From positions 92,881,285 to 92,945,284 of the forward strand of contig NW_026262734.1 in assembly GCF_021869535.1 (NCBI RefSeq): a stretch of DNA of 64,000 nucleotides, in the 5' to 3' direction. The stretch is from Mytilus californianus. Taxonomy: Eukaryota; Mollusca; Bivalvia; Mytilida; Mytilidae. Of the stretch, positions 43,036-55,800 are shown piece by piece. Below the pieces are notes generated by a model. That model saw nothing but the letters and a program-made list of their open reading frames with translations. It ran no database searches and had not been told where the DNA came from. A program made the translations under genes and the position numbers. Position 1 is the stretch's first letter. Each line of letters opens with the position of its first letter.

Positions 43036-44455
43036 GTTCAAATGAAGTTTAATTTACTGAATCAATATTTATACCAATAAAAACAATATTCAAAGATCTA
43101 ATTACAGTGTTGTATTGGTAACCTTTTAGAATAAGTTTATTTAAAGGATTGGTCAGTTTTTCCGAATCGTATCTAAATTTCCGGGCTCGGTTAACAACAT
43201 CACCGTACAATTTAGGATGTGCTATTCCGTTTGAAATAAGCTTTCTACAGGGGCAGCCAAACTTGCAAACCAAATCTTTATAACTGTGGAAGAATTTAGT
43301 AAAGGTATTAAGTAATTTGTGGTAACGAAATCGCTGACTTAATAATTTTAGCTCATTGAAATCCAAAAATGTCACTACAGACACGAGTATAGCGAACGAG
43401 TTGGGATGTATAAACACTTTAAATCAGTGCCAAATGAACTTTCACTGTCCAAAAAAGGAAAATTAACATACGGAAAGCAAAATCATACCTTTTGTCGTAA
43501 ATTTGTGTGTAGAGTTTCTGGTGTAATACTGAAATATCTAATTCTAGGAGAGGACAGTTATTGCTGTTAATATTTGATTTATTTAAAATAAGTTCCTTTA
43601 AGTAAATTTTAGCAGTATATTTTAAGAATAAGATTCTTGATTATTTAACAAAAAAATATCATTAAGATAAAGGAAAGTTTTGTTGAATTTAACAATTAAA
43701 TTGAATTTGGACGGTTCTTTACTGAGTTTGGCCATAAACTGTGATTCATAACAGTATAGGAACAAGTCAGCTTTTAAAGAGGCACAATTGGTACTCATAG
43801 GAATACCTACAACCTGTCGATAAACTTTATTGCCGGAACGTAAAAACATGTTGTCATCTCATCACACCCCCAGTAAGTATATCTAGCATACTTGCTTTCT
43901 CATTTGAGAAAAAGGCTTCCTATGGGTTGCAGCAAATAAATGTGAAATCAAATTTATCAAACGACCATTTAATTAGATAGGAAAATTTTTGTTTGTTAAG
44001 ATTGGGCGGAAGTGTAGTATAAAAAGTAGAAAAGTCATAACTGTCAACCGACTCAAAAGGACCATCAAAAGCACATAATTTAAATAAAACATCCACAGAG
44101 TTTTTTACACTCCAAAAATGGATAATTCCACTATTTTCAGATGTTTTGTTACAAAAAATAATGATAAGTTCTTTGATAGTAGTTAGTGAACTCGTTAAAA
44201 GCACCGAAAGATAAATAGTAAAACACTTACTAGAGGCCGAGATGAAACGATATTTAACGCTTTTTGTGTGTTGTTTAGGTAACTTATACATAGTGGGGAC
44301 CTTCAAATCTTCAGAGGAGGAGACATGATTATTTACTATATGAATCTCTGTGGAGCGTACGGCCTTGAATGTAGTTGAATCTTAAGGACTCCCGTGTAGC
44401 ATTTACGTCATACCACCACCACATTATTGGCTGCTTTGTCGGCCGGTATGAATAT
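43036..44455 (-). pseudogene. Penelope-like retroelement remnant (family A), minus strand
   Basis: Segments in order on the minus strand: FIPADKAANNVVVV (about 44455-44412), then TMYKLPKQHT, RFISAS and SVDSYDFSTFYTTLP (RT motif A region, 44306-43920), then KVYRQVVGIPMSTNCASLKA with ADLFLYCYES and a degraded motif C YLND in place of YLDD (43849-43622), and the thumb region RFRYHKLLNTFTKFFHSYKD (43417-43049). These are spread over different frames with stops, so the copy is dead. It retains the portion deleted from the copy at 18.2-19.1 kb. Penelope-like placement is from memory. Confidence 0.7.
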
Positions 44456-44844
44456 TAATATATTGTGAATTGTGCCTTGCAAATCAGTATTTCATTATTT
44501 TGAAATTCCTGGCAAGATGGTCCTTTATATATTTTTAATAGTAATACATTTTTGATATGCATACATTTCTGTTAATTAATGGATGTACATGTACGCGGAA
44601 AAAAAAACATAACGTATATACGTTACGGAACTAAATTTGCGTCACAAGATATTGGTTACCAAAATAAAGCATTTATATTATGTACTTAGAACGTAGTACC
44701 ACTCTTTTTAACTGATATTTACAGTGCTTTTCTTGTTTTGTACTGCTACACCATACCCCATTCTAGGGAATAATTGCCGTCTTAAAATATGATAAGAAAG
44801 CTATACATATATGTTGTGTATCATTTTGTAAAAAAAAAAAAAAA

Positions 44845-44965
44845 AAAAATTGTACAAATTATAATTTGTATGTTAACTTTGTACAAAATATAATTTGTCC
44901 AAAAAATGTTTGTACAAATTGTAATTTGTACAAAACGTGACTAAAATTCACTTTTAAATTGTACA
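44845..44965. repeat. Short palindromic TTGTACAAATTATAATTTGTA repeats
   Basis: Three related, partly self-complementary blocks (tgtacaaattataatttgta, tgtacaaaatataatttgt, tgtacaaattgtaatttgta) lie just after an A20 tract. They can fold singly or with one another. Confidence 0.6.
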
Positions 44966-45321
44966 AAGGATATTTTATAATTTAACATTATAAAAAAAAT
45001 CGGTCCTTTATATAATTTTAATAGTAATACATTTAAATGGCCTTGAGGAATAGATTTTTGCATTCAACTCTTCTTGAGCACTTTTGGACTATTCATTATT
45101 TTTGGATCAATTGTTTTAATTAGTTGTCAAAGAGCTTACAAGAAAGAATAAAAAGAAGGTAGCATTCTTCTTTCATTTCACTTTTTGAACTCGTCTATCC
45201 AATCGAACTTGAAATAACATGTTGTTTCAGCTTTTCATAATTTGTAATTCAAAGATTTAAAAAGTCAAAACGCTGACATAAAAAATACAAATTAAAAAAA
45301 AAAATATTAGTACCTTTAGTA

Positions 45322-45480
45322 GTAGTAAAAGCTCAATGATAAGTTGATATTGATATTAAAAGACCTTCGAACAAAAAGGGATGTTAAGATCCCCGAGCCC
45401 GAAGGGCGAGGGGATTTGAACAGCACTTTTTGTGAGGAGGTCTTTTAATGTCAATATTAACTTAATCATTGAACTTTTAC
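45322..45480. mobile_element. Foldback element 1, ~160 bp hairpin
   Basis: The arms gtaaaagctcaatgataag...attaaaagacc and ggtcttttaat...cttaatcattgaacttttac are inverted copies, and pairing continues inward through acaaaaag and gatccccgag / cgaggggatt to a GCCC-GAA-GGGC centre. No coding capacity. Confidence 0.75.
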
Positions 45481-45517
45481 TGACTTACAAACCGTCAAAA
45501 ACATAAAAAAAGTACAC

Positions 45518-45543
45518 AAAAAAAAAAAAAAAAAAAAAAAAAA
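45518..45543 (+). repeat. A26 tract
   Basis: Uninterrupted A run between two hairpin elements; no retroelement 3' end was recognised directly upstream. Confidence 0.85.
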
Positions 45544-45624
45544 CCACTTGCAGAAGCCTCATTTCCCTGATTTGGACGAGTCTAAATATATTCAACTCAT
45601 ATGATAGTTAAACAGTACTCAGAC

Positions 45625-45782
45625 TGATATATAGAGATTAATACATGGCCTTTTCCATATCGGCCCGGGTATCATCCCGAGACCCCCATATCAGCCCGAG
45701 ACGTAGTCGAGGTGCTGATATGGGTCGAGGGATGATACCCGGGCCGATATGGAAAAGGCCATGTATTAATCTCTTTATCATA
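45625..45782. mobile_element. Foldback element 2, near-perfect ~140 bp hairpin
   Basis: The left arm from 45633, agagattaatacatggcctt then ttccatatcggcccgggtat, is the near-exact complement of the right arm ending at 45774. Only a few mismatches occur near the centre (cgagac-gtag-tcgagg). It is far more GC-rich than its surroundings. It lies beside a coding remnant at 45.89-46.13 kb and may be the terminal part of the same element. Confidence 0.8.
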
Positions 45783-45892
45783 TACTTCCGACAATTGTTT
45801 TATGTAAGGCAAATAAACAAATGAAATAACTAAAACTGTCAAAAACTTTTTAAAGAAGTTAAATCATGAATCCAACAAATACACTATAATTG

Positions 45893-46128
45893 TCCAACAA
45901 TAGCATCACTACCTTCATATATATTATGGTACCATTTCCTATAGTGGCATTTTGAAACATTAAAAATTTGGAAGCTGGAAGCATGGAGGAAGTATTTACA
46001 GTTTTATGATCATTATTACTACATGTTGTACTATATGAGATGATTCATAATTGTCAATGGCATTTATTAGCAAGTACTAATTGTAAACTAGCATCATTTT
46101 GAAAATCTATATCATCGGATTTAGCCAT
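45893..46128 (-). pseudogene. Unrecognised mobile-element ORF remnant
   Basis: From an ATG at 46128 the frame reads MAKSDDIDFQNDASLQLVLA to a stop at 46054, then in the same frame, after a second stop, continues NNDHKTVNTSSMLPASKFLM and FQNATIGNGTI. The composition is protein-like across about 75 codons, interrupted by two close stops. A promoter-like upstream part (46130-46400) repeats the words ctcgtgcaa and ctgatatgggttatcagccc, the latter echoing the hairpin at 45.7 kb. I do not recognise the family; a non-autonomous relic is likely. Confidence 0.4.
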
Positions 46129-46399
46129 GTTAACATATTTTTTTCAATAACAGCTGGTTCTGTACAAACAGATTTACCACTGGATCCAATAAACCTTATC
46201 GCCATTACTGGACGTCCCAAAAGTTCCCGTAAAATGTTGACGTCATAATAAAAAAATATCTGACGCCACAATGGAAAAGTAAACATACGATACCGGAAAT
46301 ACAGGAAGTAACTTGCACGAGAGGCACTGTTATAGGGTTTTTGCACGAGACGCCCCTGATATGGGTTATCAGCCCTGATGGGAAATTATGGCTTGTGTA

Positions 46400-47049
46400 C
46401 TTCCGTTCATTACACATATGCAAAAGCTATCATATTAATGCTAAGTATATGATAAAGACAAATAACAGTTCCCTAATTGCATTGAAAACGGACCGATTAA
46501 ATGAAATTACATCATTTAATAATTCATTTATTATATTTTTTTTAGCATTAAAATAGGATAGTTATATAAAATTAACGGGTAAATTTATATTTTTGAATTC
46601 CAACGTTTTAATATAAAGATTTTCTATCTTATAAATGAGGAAATCAAAACCCTACACAGACCTCATTTACAACTGACCAATAAATGTTCTGCACCAAAAC
46701 TTCTTGTTATATATATTTGATGTTTTTAATCTGTCAGTAATCATGAAATAGATTCGTAAAGACTAGACCAAATGAAACAGTAAGTAAACTATTCCAACAA
46801 TTAGCTATTTAACCAGCTTGTTTCACAACTTCTAATCGAACATACCTAGATGCATAAGGTCCTTCACAATATTCAGGTAAATGTTCATGTTCAAAACTTT
46901 TACCTTTCTTAGTTTTATAATCGTCTGACAAAATCATATATCATAAATCGCAATAAAACCGTAGATAACAACCATAGTAAAATATTATTTTATAAGTGTT
47001 CAGTTGTGTAGTAAATTGCAAAACCATAAAAAAAGTTTGCACTATTATT
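46400..47049. other. No confident feature
   Basis: AT-rich DNA between the mobile-element remnant and the MITE next to the satellite array. Confidence 0.4.
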
Positions 47050-47500
47050 GGTCCGAGTACACAGTTATTTCGTAGTGCATTTCTTTTAGACAATAAATGA
47101 AAATTAAAAAAATCCCACCTGCGCTTTCTCAATAATATTTTTACAGTGTGTTGTACTACTTTTGGGACAAATTATATCAAAATTATAGAAAACTTCATCG
47201 GCTCTAACTCAAAATATGGACAATTTCATGTTAAGGGGGTCTTCAAATCTTTTGACAGCTTCCGAAGTGCTAATTTTTAACATTTTTCAGCTGGACCAAA
47301 TCACTACTTTACTTTAAAATTCATCACCCAATTTTTTTTACAGTGTCATTTCACCCCCCTACTTACTATTTGAGTCATAAAACATGGAGAAATAAATTTG
47401 GAAGGGGTAAAAAAAAAATCGACAAGTAACACACTGTCCACACTAGGGACTATATTCGTGGACAACGAAAATCAAAGGACGATAACTGTGTACCCGGACC
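47050..47500. mobile_element. MITE, ~450 bp, with terminal inverted repeats
   Basis: The left end GGTCCGAGTACACAGTTAT pairs with the complement of the right end ATAACTGTGTACCCGGACC (47482-47500), with one mismatch. The inside matches the decayed copy at 8316-8726. No transposase is present and I see no clear target duplication. The satellite array starts within about five bases of its right end. Confidence 0.8.
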
Positions 47501-48070
47501 TAAACGGGTAGAAAAAGTTGACCAGTCTTAATGAAACTTGGTATGACCAAAGCTTATTAAATTATAAGACTCCTTACAAAGTTTCATGGCAATAGCATAT
47601 ATATTATAGACAATATGACTAATTCTATATAAAAACTTTGCGTGTTAAATTTAGACGTTAAAATTGAAAATTTTCAACTATCAACATTTGGGGCTTAAAA
47701 AATTAAAATATTGCAAAAAAATACTTTTGAAATGCCTTAATATATAATATATTATGTATTAAAAGCAATAGAGTACTCATTTGATTTATCAGACTTATCA
47801 TAATTATTGAAAAGTCAAATTTATATGAGCCTGTGGCTAAAAACGGAGGTTTTCCAATGAAGGGGGGCCTTACATGAAGATGTAATATTTTCCAGCAATT
47901 TTAAATTTGGAAAGCTTTTTGGTTATAAATAATCCTTACATATGTATTTAATGTACTTTAAATGGAAAGAAAACTTACAAATAACATATCACATTAGTTT
48001 AAAAGGGTCTTAGGCCAAGTAAGACTGAAAATAATTTAGGGTCAATTTAGGCCGTATCACATATTTACAT

Positions 48071-48322
48071 TTAAAAATGCATATTGAAGCTATAGGAAAT
48101 AAAATTTTGTGTCCTTTCTATCATTTCTATACTCAGGTGACATGATACAATAAATCTGAGCACAAAAAGACTCTTGCATTCAACTTTTTTTGCAGACAGT
48201 ATGGTCTGATACAAAGATTTTTCACTTTTTAGTGAAAAACATGCATGCAATTTTAGTCTCAACAGGCTTATATTTGAACCACTTGCTATCCTACAGAAGA
48301 AAAAAAAGATATTATGTGACAT
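48071..48322 (-). CDS. 83-codon antisense ORF repeated in every satellite unit
   Basis: Present in all thirteen units (48071, 49363, 50655, 51948, 53240, 54531, 55822, 57115, 58407, 59699, 60991, 62283, 63575). Eleven copies have identical protein; the first two differ only within residues 4-8. One DNA change in the ninth unit (near 58503) is synonymous. The protein is basic, with no recognised domain; a hydrophobic FLFFC start is followed by SLLRLKLHACFSLKSEKS. On the same strand a pyrimidine tract ending TCTGTAG precedes codon 12, so part of it could instead be an exon. Whether it is translated is unknown; near-identity may only reflect array homogenisation. Confidence 0.3.
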   Translation of the reverse strand: MSHNIFFFFCRIASGSNISLLRLKLHACFSLKSEKSLYQTILSAKKVECKSLFVLRFIVSCHLSIEMIERTQNFISYSFNMHF

Positions 48323-49688
48323 AAAACAGGTACAAAAGACATTGTTAAGTGCTTTTTATACAAATTTAGTGAGGTCTTTATAATGGACTTCAACTTTTAT
48401 GTTCCAAGCTCCTCACATTTAACTTGATCCAAACAGGGCATTAGACGAGGATCATATATACAACACATTTTGCACATATTGTCTGAGATAATCTTCTTTT
48501 CTGTAGATTCAGAGTTCACAAATGAGTTATACAACTGGATTGAAGCATAGAAACACAAATATTGACACATAAAAACCTGTCAGATAGAAAGTCAGAATGC
48601 CACTTATGCATCAAAATTGAAAAAGCTATGAAATGCTTATTTTGACCATAAAATGCCAAAATTGGTCATTTTTGCAGAAATTCCATCAAATAAAAGTTTA
48701 AATCCTTTAGTTTTATGCTGTTTGATAAATTGACACCATCAAATCATTCAGGGAAGTTGCCAAAGTACAGATTCTATATTTCCTGATTTCACCTCTTAGG
48801 GTGGAAAAAGTTGACCAATCTTAATGAAACTTGGTATGACCAAAGCTTATTAAATTATAAGACTCCTTACAAAGTTTCATGGCAATAGCATATATATTAT
48901 AGACAATATGACTAATTCTATATTCAACTTTGCGTGTTAAATTTAGACGTTAAAATTGAAAATATTCAACTATCAACATTTGGGGCTTAAAAAATTAAAA
49001 TATTGCAAAAAAATACTTTTGAAATGCCTTAATATATAATATATTATGTATTAAAAGCAATAGAGTACTCATTTGATTTATCAGACTTATCATAATTATT
49101 GAAAAGTCAAATTTATATGAGCCTGTGGCTAAAAACGGAGGTTTTCCAATGAAGGGGGGCCTTACATGAAGATGTAATATTTTCCAGCAATTTTAAATTT
49201 GGAAAGCTTTTTGGTTATAAATAATCCTTACATATGTACTTAATGTACTTTAAATGGAAAGAAAACTTACAAATAACATATCACATTAGTTTAAAAGGGT
49301 CTTAGGCCAAGTAAGACTGAAAATAATTTAGGGTCAATTTAGGCCGTATCACATATTTACATTTAAAAATGCATATTGAAGCTATAGGAAATAAAATTTT
49401 GTGTCCTTTCTATCATTTCTATACTCAGGTGACATGATACAATAAATCTGAGCACAAAAAGACTCTTGCATTCAACTTTTTTTGCAGACAGTATGGTCTG
49501 ATACAAAGATTTTTCACTTTTTAGTGAAAAACATGCATGCAATTTTAGTCTCAACAGGCTTATATTTGAACCACTTGCTATCCTACAGAAGAAAACTAAG
49601 ATAGTATGTGACATAAAACAGGTACAAAAGACATTGTTATGTGCTTTTTATACAAATTTAGTGAGGTCTTTATAATGGACTTCAACTT

Positions 49689-49868
49689 TTATGTTCCAAG
49701 CTCCTCACATTTAACTTGATCCAAACAGGGTGTAAGACGAGGATCATATATACAACACATTTTGCACATATTGTCTGAGATAATCTTCTTTTCTGTAGAT
49801 TCAGAGTTCACAAATGAGTAATACAACTGGATTGAAGCATAGAAACACAAATATTGACACATAAAAAC
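49689..49868 (-). CDS. Cysteine-rich 59-codon antisense ORF behind an acceptor-like site (per unit)
   Basis: Shown for unit 2; the same frame recurs every 1,292 bases. On the minus strand the tract ttctgactttctatctgacag is followed directly by an open frame starting VFMCQYLCFYASIQLYYSFV, with NSESTEKKIISDN, CKMCCIYDPRLTPCLDQVKC and a stop after EELGT. A gtgagg donor-like site lies near its end. Units 2 and 4 differ from the others by two adjacent third-position changes that keep Leu-Thr; units 1, 5, 8 and 9 have amino-acid changes. It looks like a captured exon. I do not recognise the family. Confidence 0.35.
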   Translation of the reverse strand, partial: VFMCQYLCFYASIQLYYSFVNSESTEKKIISDNMCKMCCIYDPRLTPCLDQVKCEELGT

Positions 49869-52800
49869 CTGTCAGATAGAAAGTCAGAATGCCACTTATG
49901 CATCAAAATTGAAAAAGCTATGAAATGCTTATTTTGACCATAAAATGCCAAAATTGGTCATTTTTGCAGAAATTCCATCAAATAAAAGTTTAAATCCTTT
50001 AGTTTTATGCTATTTGATAAATTGACACCATCAAATCATTCAGGGAAGTTGCCAAAGTACAGATTCTATATTTCCTGATTTCACCTCTTAGGGTGGAAAA
50101 AGTTGACCAATCTTAATGAAACTTAGTATGACCAAAGCTTATTAAATTATAAGACTGCCTACAAAGTTTCATGGCAATAGCATATATATTATAGACAATA
50201 TGACTAATTCTATATTCAACTTTGCGTGTTAAATTTAGACGTTAAAAATGAAAACTTTCAACTATCAACATTTGGGGCTTAAAAAATTAAAATATTGCAA
50301 AAAAATACTTTTGAAATGCCTTAATATATAATATATTATGTATTAAAAGCAATAGAGTACTCATTTGTTTTATCAGACTTATCATAATTATTGAAAAGTC
50401 AAATTTATATGAGCCTGTGGCTAAAAACAGAGGTTTTCCAATGAAGGGGGGCCTTACATGAAGATGTAATATTTTCCAGCAATTTTAAATTTGGAAAGCT
50501 TTTTGGTTATAAATAATCCTTACATATGTATTTAATGTACTTTAAATGGAAAGAAAACTTACAAATAACATATCACATTAGTTTAAAAGGGTCTTAGGCC
50601 AAGTAAGACTGAAAATAATTTAGGGTCAATTTAGGCCGTATCACATATTTACATTTAAAAATGCATATTGAAGCTATAGGAAATAAAATTTTGTGTCCTT
50701 TCTATCATTTCTATACTCAGGTGACATGATACAATAAATCTGAGCACAAAAAGACTCTTGCATTCAACTTTTTTTGCAGACAGTATGGTCTGATACAAAG
50801 ATTTTTCACTTTTTAGTGAAAAACATGCATGCAATTTTAGTCTCAACAGGCTTATATTTGAACCACTTGCTATCCTACAGAAGAAAAGAAAGATAGTATG
50901 TGACATAAAACAGGTACAAAAGACATTGTTATGTGCTTTTTATACAAATTTAGTGAGGTCTTTATAATGGACTTCAACTTTTATGTTCCAAGCTCCTCAC
51001 ATTTAACTTGATCCAAACAGGGCGTTAGACGAGGATCATATATACAACACATTTTGCACATATTGTCTGAGATAATCTTCTTTTCTGTAGATTCAGAGTT
51101 CACAAATGAGTAATACAACTGGATTGAAGCATAGAAACACAAATATTGACACATAAAAACCTGTCAGATAGAAAGTCAGAATGCTACTTATGCATCAAAA
51201 TTGAAAAAGCTATGAAATGCTTATTTTGACCATAAAATGCCAAAATTGGTCATTTTTGCAGAAATTCCATCAAATAAAAGTTTAAATCCTTTAGTTTTAT
51301 GCTATTTGATAAATTGACACCATCAAATCATTCAGGGAAGTTGCCAAAGTACAGATTCTATATTTCCTGATTTCACCTCTTAGGGTGGAAAAAGTTGACC
51401 AATCTTAATGAAACTTGGTATGACCAAAGCTTATTAAATTATAAGACTCCTTACAAAGTTTCATGGCAATAGCATATATATTATAGACAATATGACTAAT
51501 TCTATATAAAAACTTTGCATGTTAAATTTAGACGTTAAAATTGAAAATTTTCAACTATCAACATTTGGGGCTTAAAAAATTAAAATATTGCAAAAAAATA
51601 CTTTTGAAATGCCTTAATATATAATATATTATGTATTAAAAGCAATAGAGTACTCATTTGATTTATCAGACTTATCATAATTATTGAAAAGTCAAATTTA
51701 TATGAGCCTGTGGCTAAAAACAGAGGTTTTCCAATGAAGGGGGGCCTTACATGAAGATGTAATATTTTCCAGCAATTTTAAATTTGGAAAGCTTTTTGGT
51801 TATAAATAATCCTTACATATGTATTTAATGTACTTTAAATGGAAAGAAAACTTACAAATAACATATCACATTAGTTTAAAAGGGTCTTAGGCCAAGTAAG
51901 ACTGAAAATAATTTAGGGTCAATTTAGGCCGTATCACATATTTACATTTAAAAATGCATATTGAAGCTATAGGAAATAAAATTTTGTGTCCTTTCTATCA
52001 TTTCTATACTCAGGTGACATGATACAATAAATCTGAGCACAAAAAGACTCTTGCATTCAACTTTTTTTGCAGACAGTATGGTCTGATACAAAGATTTTTC
52101 ACTTTTTAGTGAAAAACATGCATGCAATTTTAGTCTCAACAGGCTTATATTTGAACCACTTGCTATCCTACAGAAGAAAAGAAAGATAGTATGTGACATA
52201 AAACAGGTACAAAAGACATTGTTATGTGCTTTTTATACAAATTTAGTGAGGTCTTTATAATGGACTTCAACTTTTATGTTCCAAGCTCCTCACATTTAAC
52301 TTGATCCAAACAGGGTGTAAGACGAGGATCATATATACAACACATTTTGCACATATTGTCTGAGATAATCTTCTTTTCTGTAGATTCAGAGTTCACAAAT
52401 GAGTAATACAACTGGATTGAAGCATAGAAACACAAATATTGACACATAAAAACCTGTCAGATAGAAAGTCAGAATGCCACTTATGCATCAAAATTGAAAA
52501 AGCTATAAAATGCTTATTTAGACCATAAAATGCCAAAATTGGTCATTTTTGCAGAAATTCCATCAAATAAAAGTTTAAATCCTTTAGTTTTATGCTATTT
52601 GATAAATTGACACCATCAAATCATTCAGGGAAGTTGCCAAAGTACAGATTCTATATTTCCTGATTTCACCTCTTTGGGTGGAAAAAGTTGACCAATCTTA
52701 ATGAAACTTGGTATGACCAAAGCTTATTAAATTATAAGACTGCTTACAAAGTTTCATGGCAATAGCATATATATTATAGACAATATGACTAATTCTATAT

Positions 52801-55800
52801 TCAACTTTGCGTGTTAAATTTAGACGTTAAAATTGAAAATTTTCAACTATCAACATTTGGGGCTTAAAAAATTAAAATATTGCAAAAAAATACTTTTGAA
52901 ATGCCTTAATATATAATATTTTATGTATTAAAAGCAATAGAGTACTCATTTGATTTATCAGACTTATCATAATTATTGAAAAGTCAAATTTATATGAGCC
53001 TGTGGCTAAAAACAGAGGTTTTCCAATGAAGGGGGGCCTTACATGAAGATGTAATATTTTCCAGCAATTTTAAATTTGGAAAGCTTTTTGGTTATAAATA
53101 ATCCTTACATATGTATTTAATGTATTTTAAATGGAAAGAAAACTTACAAATAACATATCACATTAGTTTAAAAGGGTCTTAGGCCAAGTAAGACTGAAAA
53201 TAATTTAGGGTCAATTTAGGCCGTATCACATATTTACATTTAAAAATGCATATTGAAGCTATAGGAAATAAAATTTTGTGTCCTTTCTATCATTTCTATA
53301 CTCAGGTGACATGATACAATAAATCTGAGCACAAAAAGACTCTTGCATTCAACTTTTTTTGCAGACAGTATGGTCTGATACAAAGATTTTTCACTTTTTA
53401 GTGAAAAACATGCATGCAATTTTAGTCTCAACAGGCTTATATTTGAACCACTTGCTATCCTACAGAAGAAAAGAAAGATAGTATGTGACATAAAACAGGT
53501 ACAAAAGACATTGTTAAGTGCTTTTTATACAAATTTAGTGAGGTCTTTATAATGGACTTCAACTTTTATGTTCCAAGCTCCTCACATTTAACTTGATCCA
53601 AACAGGGCGTTAGACGAGGATCATATATACAACACATTTTGCACATATTGTCTGAGATAATCTTCTTTTCTGTAGATTCAGAGTTCACAAATGAGTAATA
53701 CAACTGGAGTGAAGCATAGAAACACAAATATTGACACATAAAAACCTGTCAGATAGAAAGTCAGAATGCCACTTATGAATCAAAATTGAAAAAGCTATGA
53801 AATGCTTATTTTGACCATAAAATGCCAAAATTGGTCATTTTTGCAGAAATTCCATCAAATAAAAGTTTAAATCCTTTAGTTTTATGCTATTTGATAAATC
53901 GACACCATCAAATCATTCAGGGAAGTTGCCAAAGTACAGATTCTATATTTCCTGATTTCACCTCTTTGGGTGGAAAAAGTTGACCAATCTTAATGAAACT
54001 TGGTATGACCAAAGCTTATTAAATTATAAGACTGCTTACAAAGTTTCATGGCAATAGCATATATATTATAGACAATATGACTAATTCTATATTCAACTTT
54101 GCGTGTTAAATTTAGACGTTAAAATTGAAAATTTTCAACTATCAACATTTGGGGCTTAAAAAATTAAAATATTGCAAAAAAATACTTTTGAAATGCCTTA
54201 ATATATAAAATATTATGTATTAAAAGCAATAGAGTACTCATTTGATTTATCAGACTTATCATAATTATTGAAAAGTCAAATTTATATGAGCCTGTGGCTA
54301 AAAACGGAGGTTTTCCAATGAAGGGGGCCTTACATGAAGATGTAATATTTTCCAGCAATTTTAAATTTGGAAAGCTTTTTGGTTATAAATAATCCTTACA
54401 TATGTATTTAATGTACTTTAAATGGAAAGAAAACTTACAAATAACATATCACATTAGTTTAAAAGGGTCTTAGGCCAAGTAAGACTGAAAATAATTTAGG
54501 GTCAATTTAGGCCGTATCACATATTTACATTTAAAAATGCATATTGAAGCTATAGGAAATAAAATTTTGTGTCCTTTCTATCATTTCTATACTCAGGTGA
54601 CATGATACAATAAATCTGAGCACAAAAAGACTCTTGCATTCAACTTTTTTTGCAGACAGTATGGTCTGATACAAAGATTTTTCACTTTTTAGTGAAAAAC
54701 ATGCATGCAATTTTAGTCTCAACAGGCTTATATTTGAACCACTTGCTATCCTACAGAAGAAAAGAAAGATAGTATGTGACATAAAACAGGTACAAAAGAC
54801 ATTGTTAAGTGCTTTTTATACAAATTTAGTGAGGTCTTTATAATGGACTTCAACTTTTATGTTCCAAGCTCCTCACATTTAACTTGATCCAAACAGGGCG
54901 TTAGACGAGGATCATATATACAACACATTTTGCACATATTGTCTGAGATAATCTTCTTTTCTGTAGATTCAGAGTTCACAAATGAGTAATACAACTGGAT
55001 TGAAGCATAGAAACACAAATATTGACACATAAAAACCTGTCAGATAGAAAGTCAGAATGCCACTTATGCATCAAAATTGAAAAACTATGAAATGCTTATT
55101 TTGACCATAAAATGCCAAAATTGGTCATTTTTGCAGAAATTCCATCAAATAAAAGTTTAAATCCTTTAGTTTTATGCTATTTGATAAATTGACACCATCA
55201 AATCATTCAGGGAAGTTGCCAAAGTACAGATTCTATATTTCCTGATTTCACCTCTTAGGGTGGAAAAAGTTGACCAATCTTAATTAAACTTGGTATGACC
55301 AAAGCTTATTAAATTATAAGACTGCATACAAAGTTTCATGGCAATAGCATATATATTATAGACAATATGACTAATTCTATATTCAACTTTGCGTGTTAAA
55401 TTTAGACGTTAAAATTGAAAACTTTCAACTATCAACATTTGGGGCTTAAAAAATTAAAATATTGCAAAAAAATACTTTTGAAATGCCTTAATATATAATA
55501 TATTATGTATTAAAAGCAATAGAGTACTCATTTGATTTATCAGACTTATCATAATTATTGAAAAGTCAAATTTATATGAGCCTGTGGCTAAAAACGGAGG
55601 TTTTCCAATGAAGGGGGGCCTTACATGAAGATGTAATATTTTCCAGCAATTTTAAATTTGGAAAGCTTTTTGGTTATAAATAATCCTTACATATGTATTT
55701 AATGTACTTTAAATGGAAAGAAAACTTACAAACAACATATCACATTAGTTTAAAAGGGTCTTAGGCCAAGTAAGACTGAAAATAATTTAGGGTCAATTTA

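Noticed and set aside
48299..48322. Splicing of the two antisense satellite ORFs into one product
   Set aside because: Joining the gtgagg donor of the first to the tgtag acceptor of the second creates an immediate stop codon.
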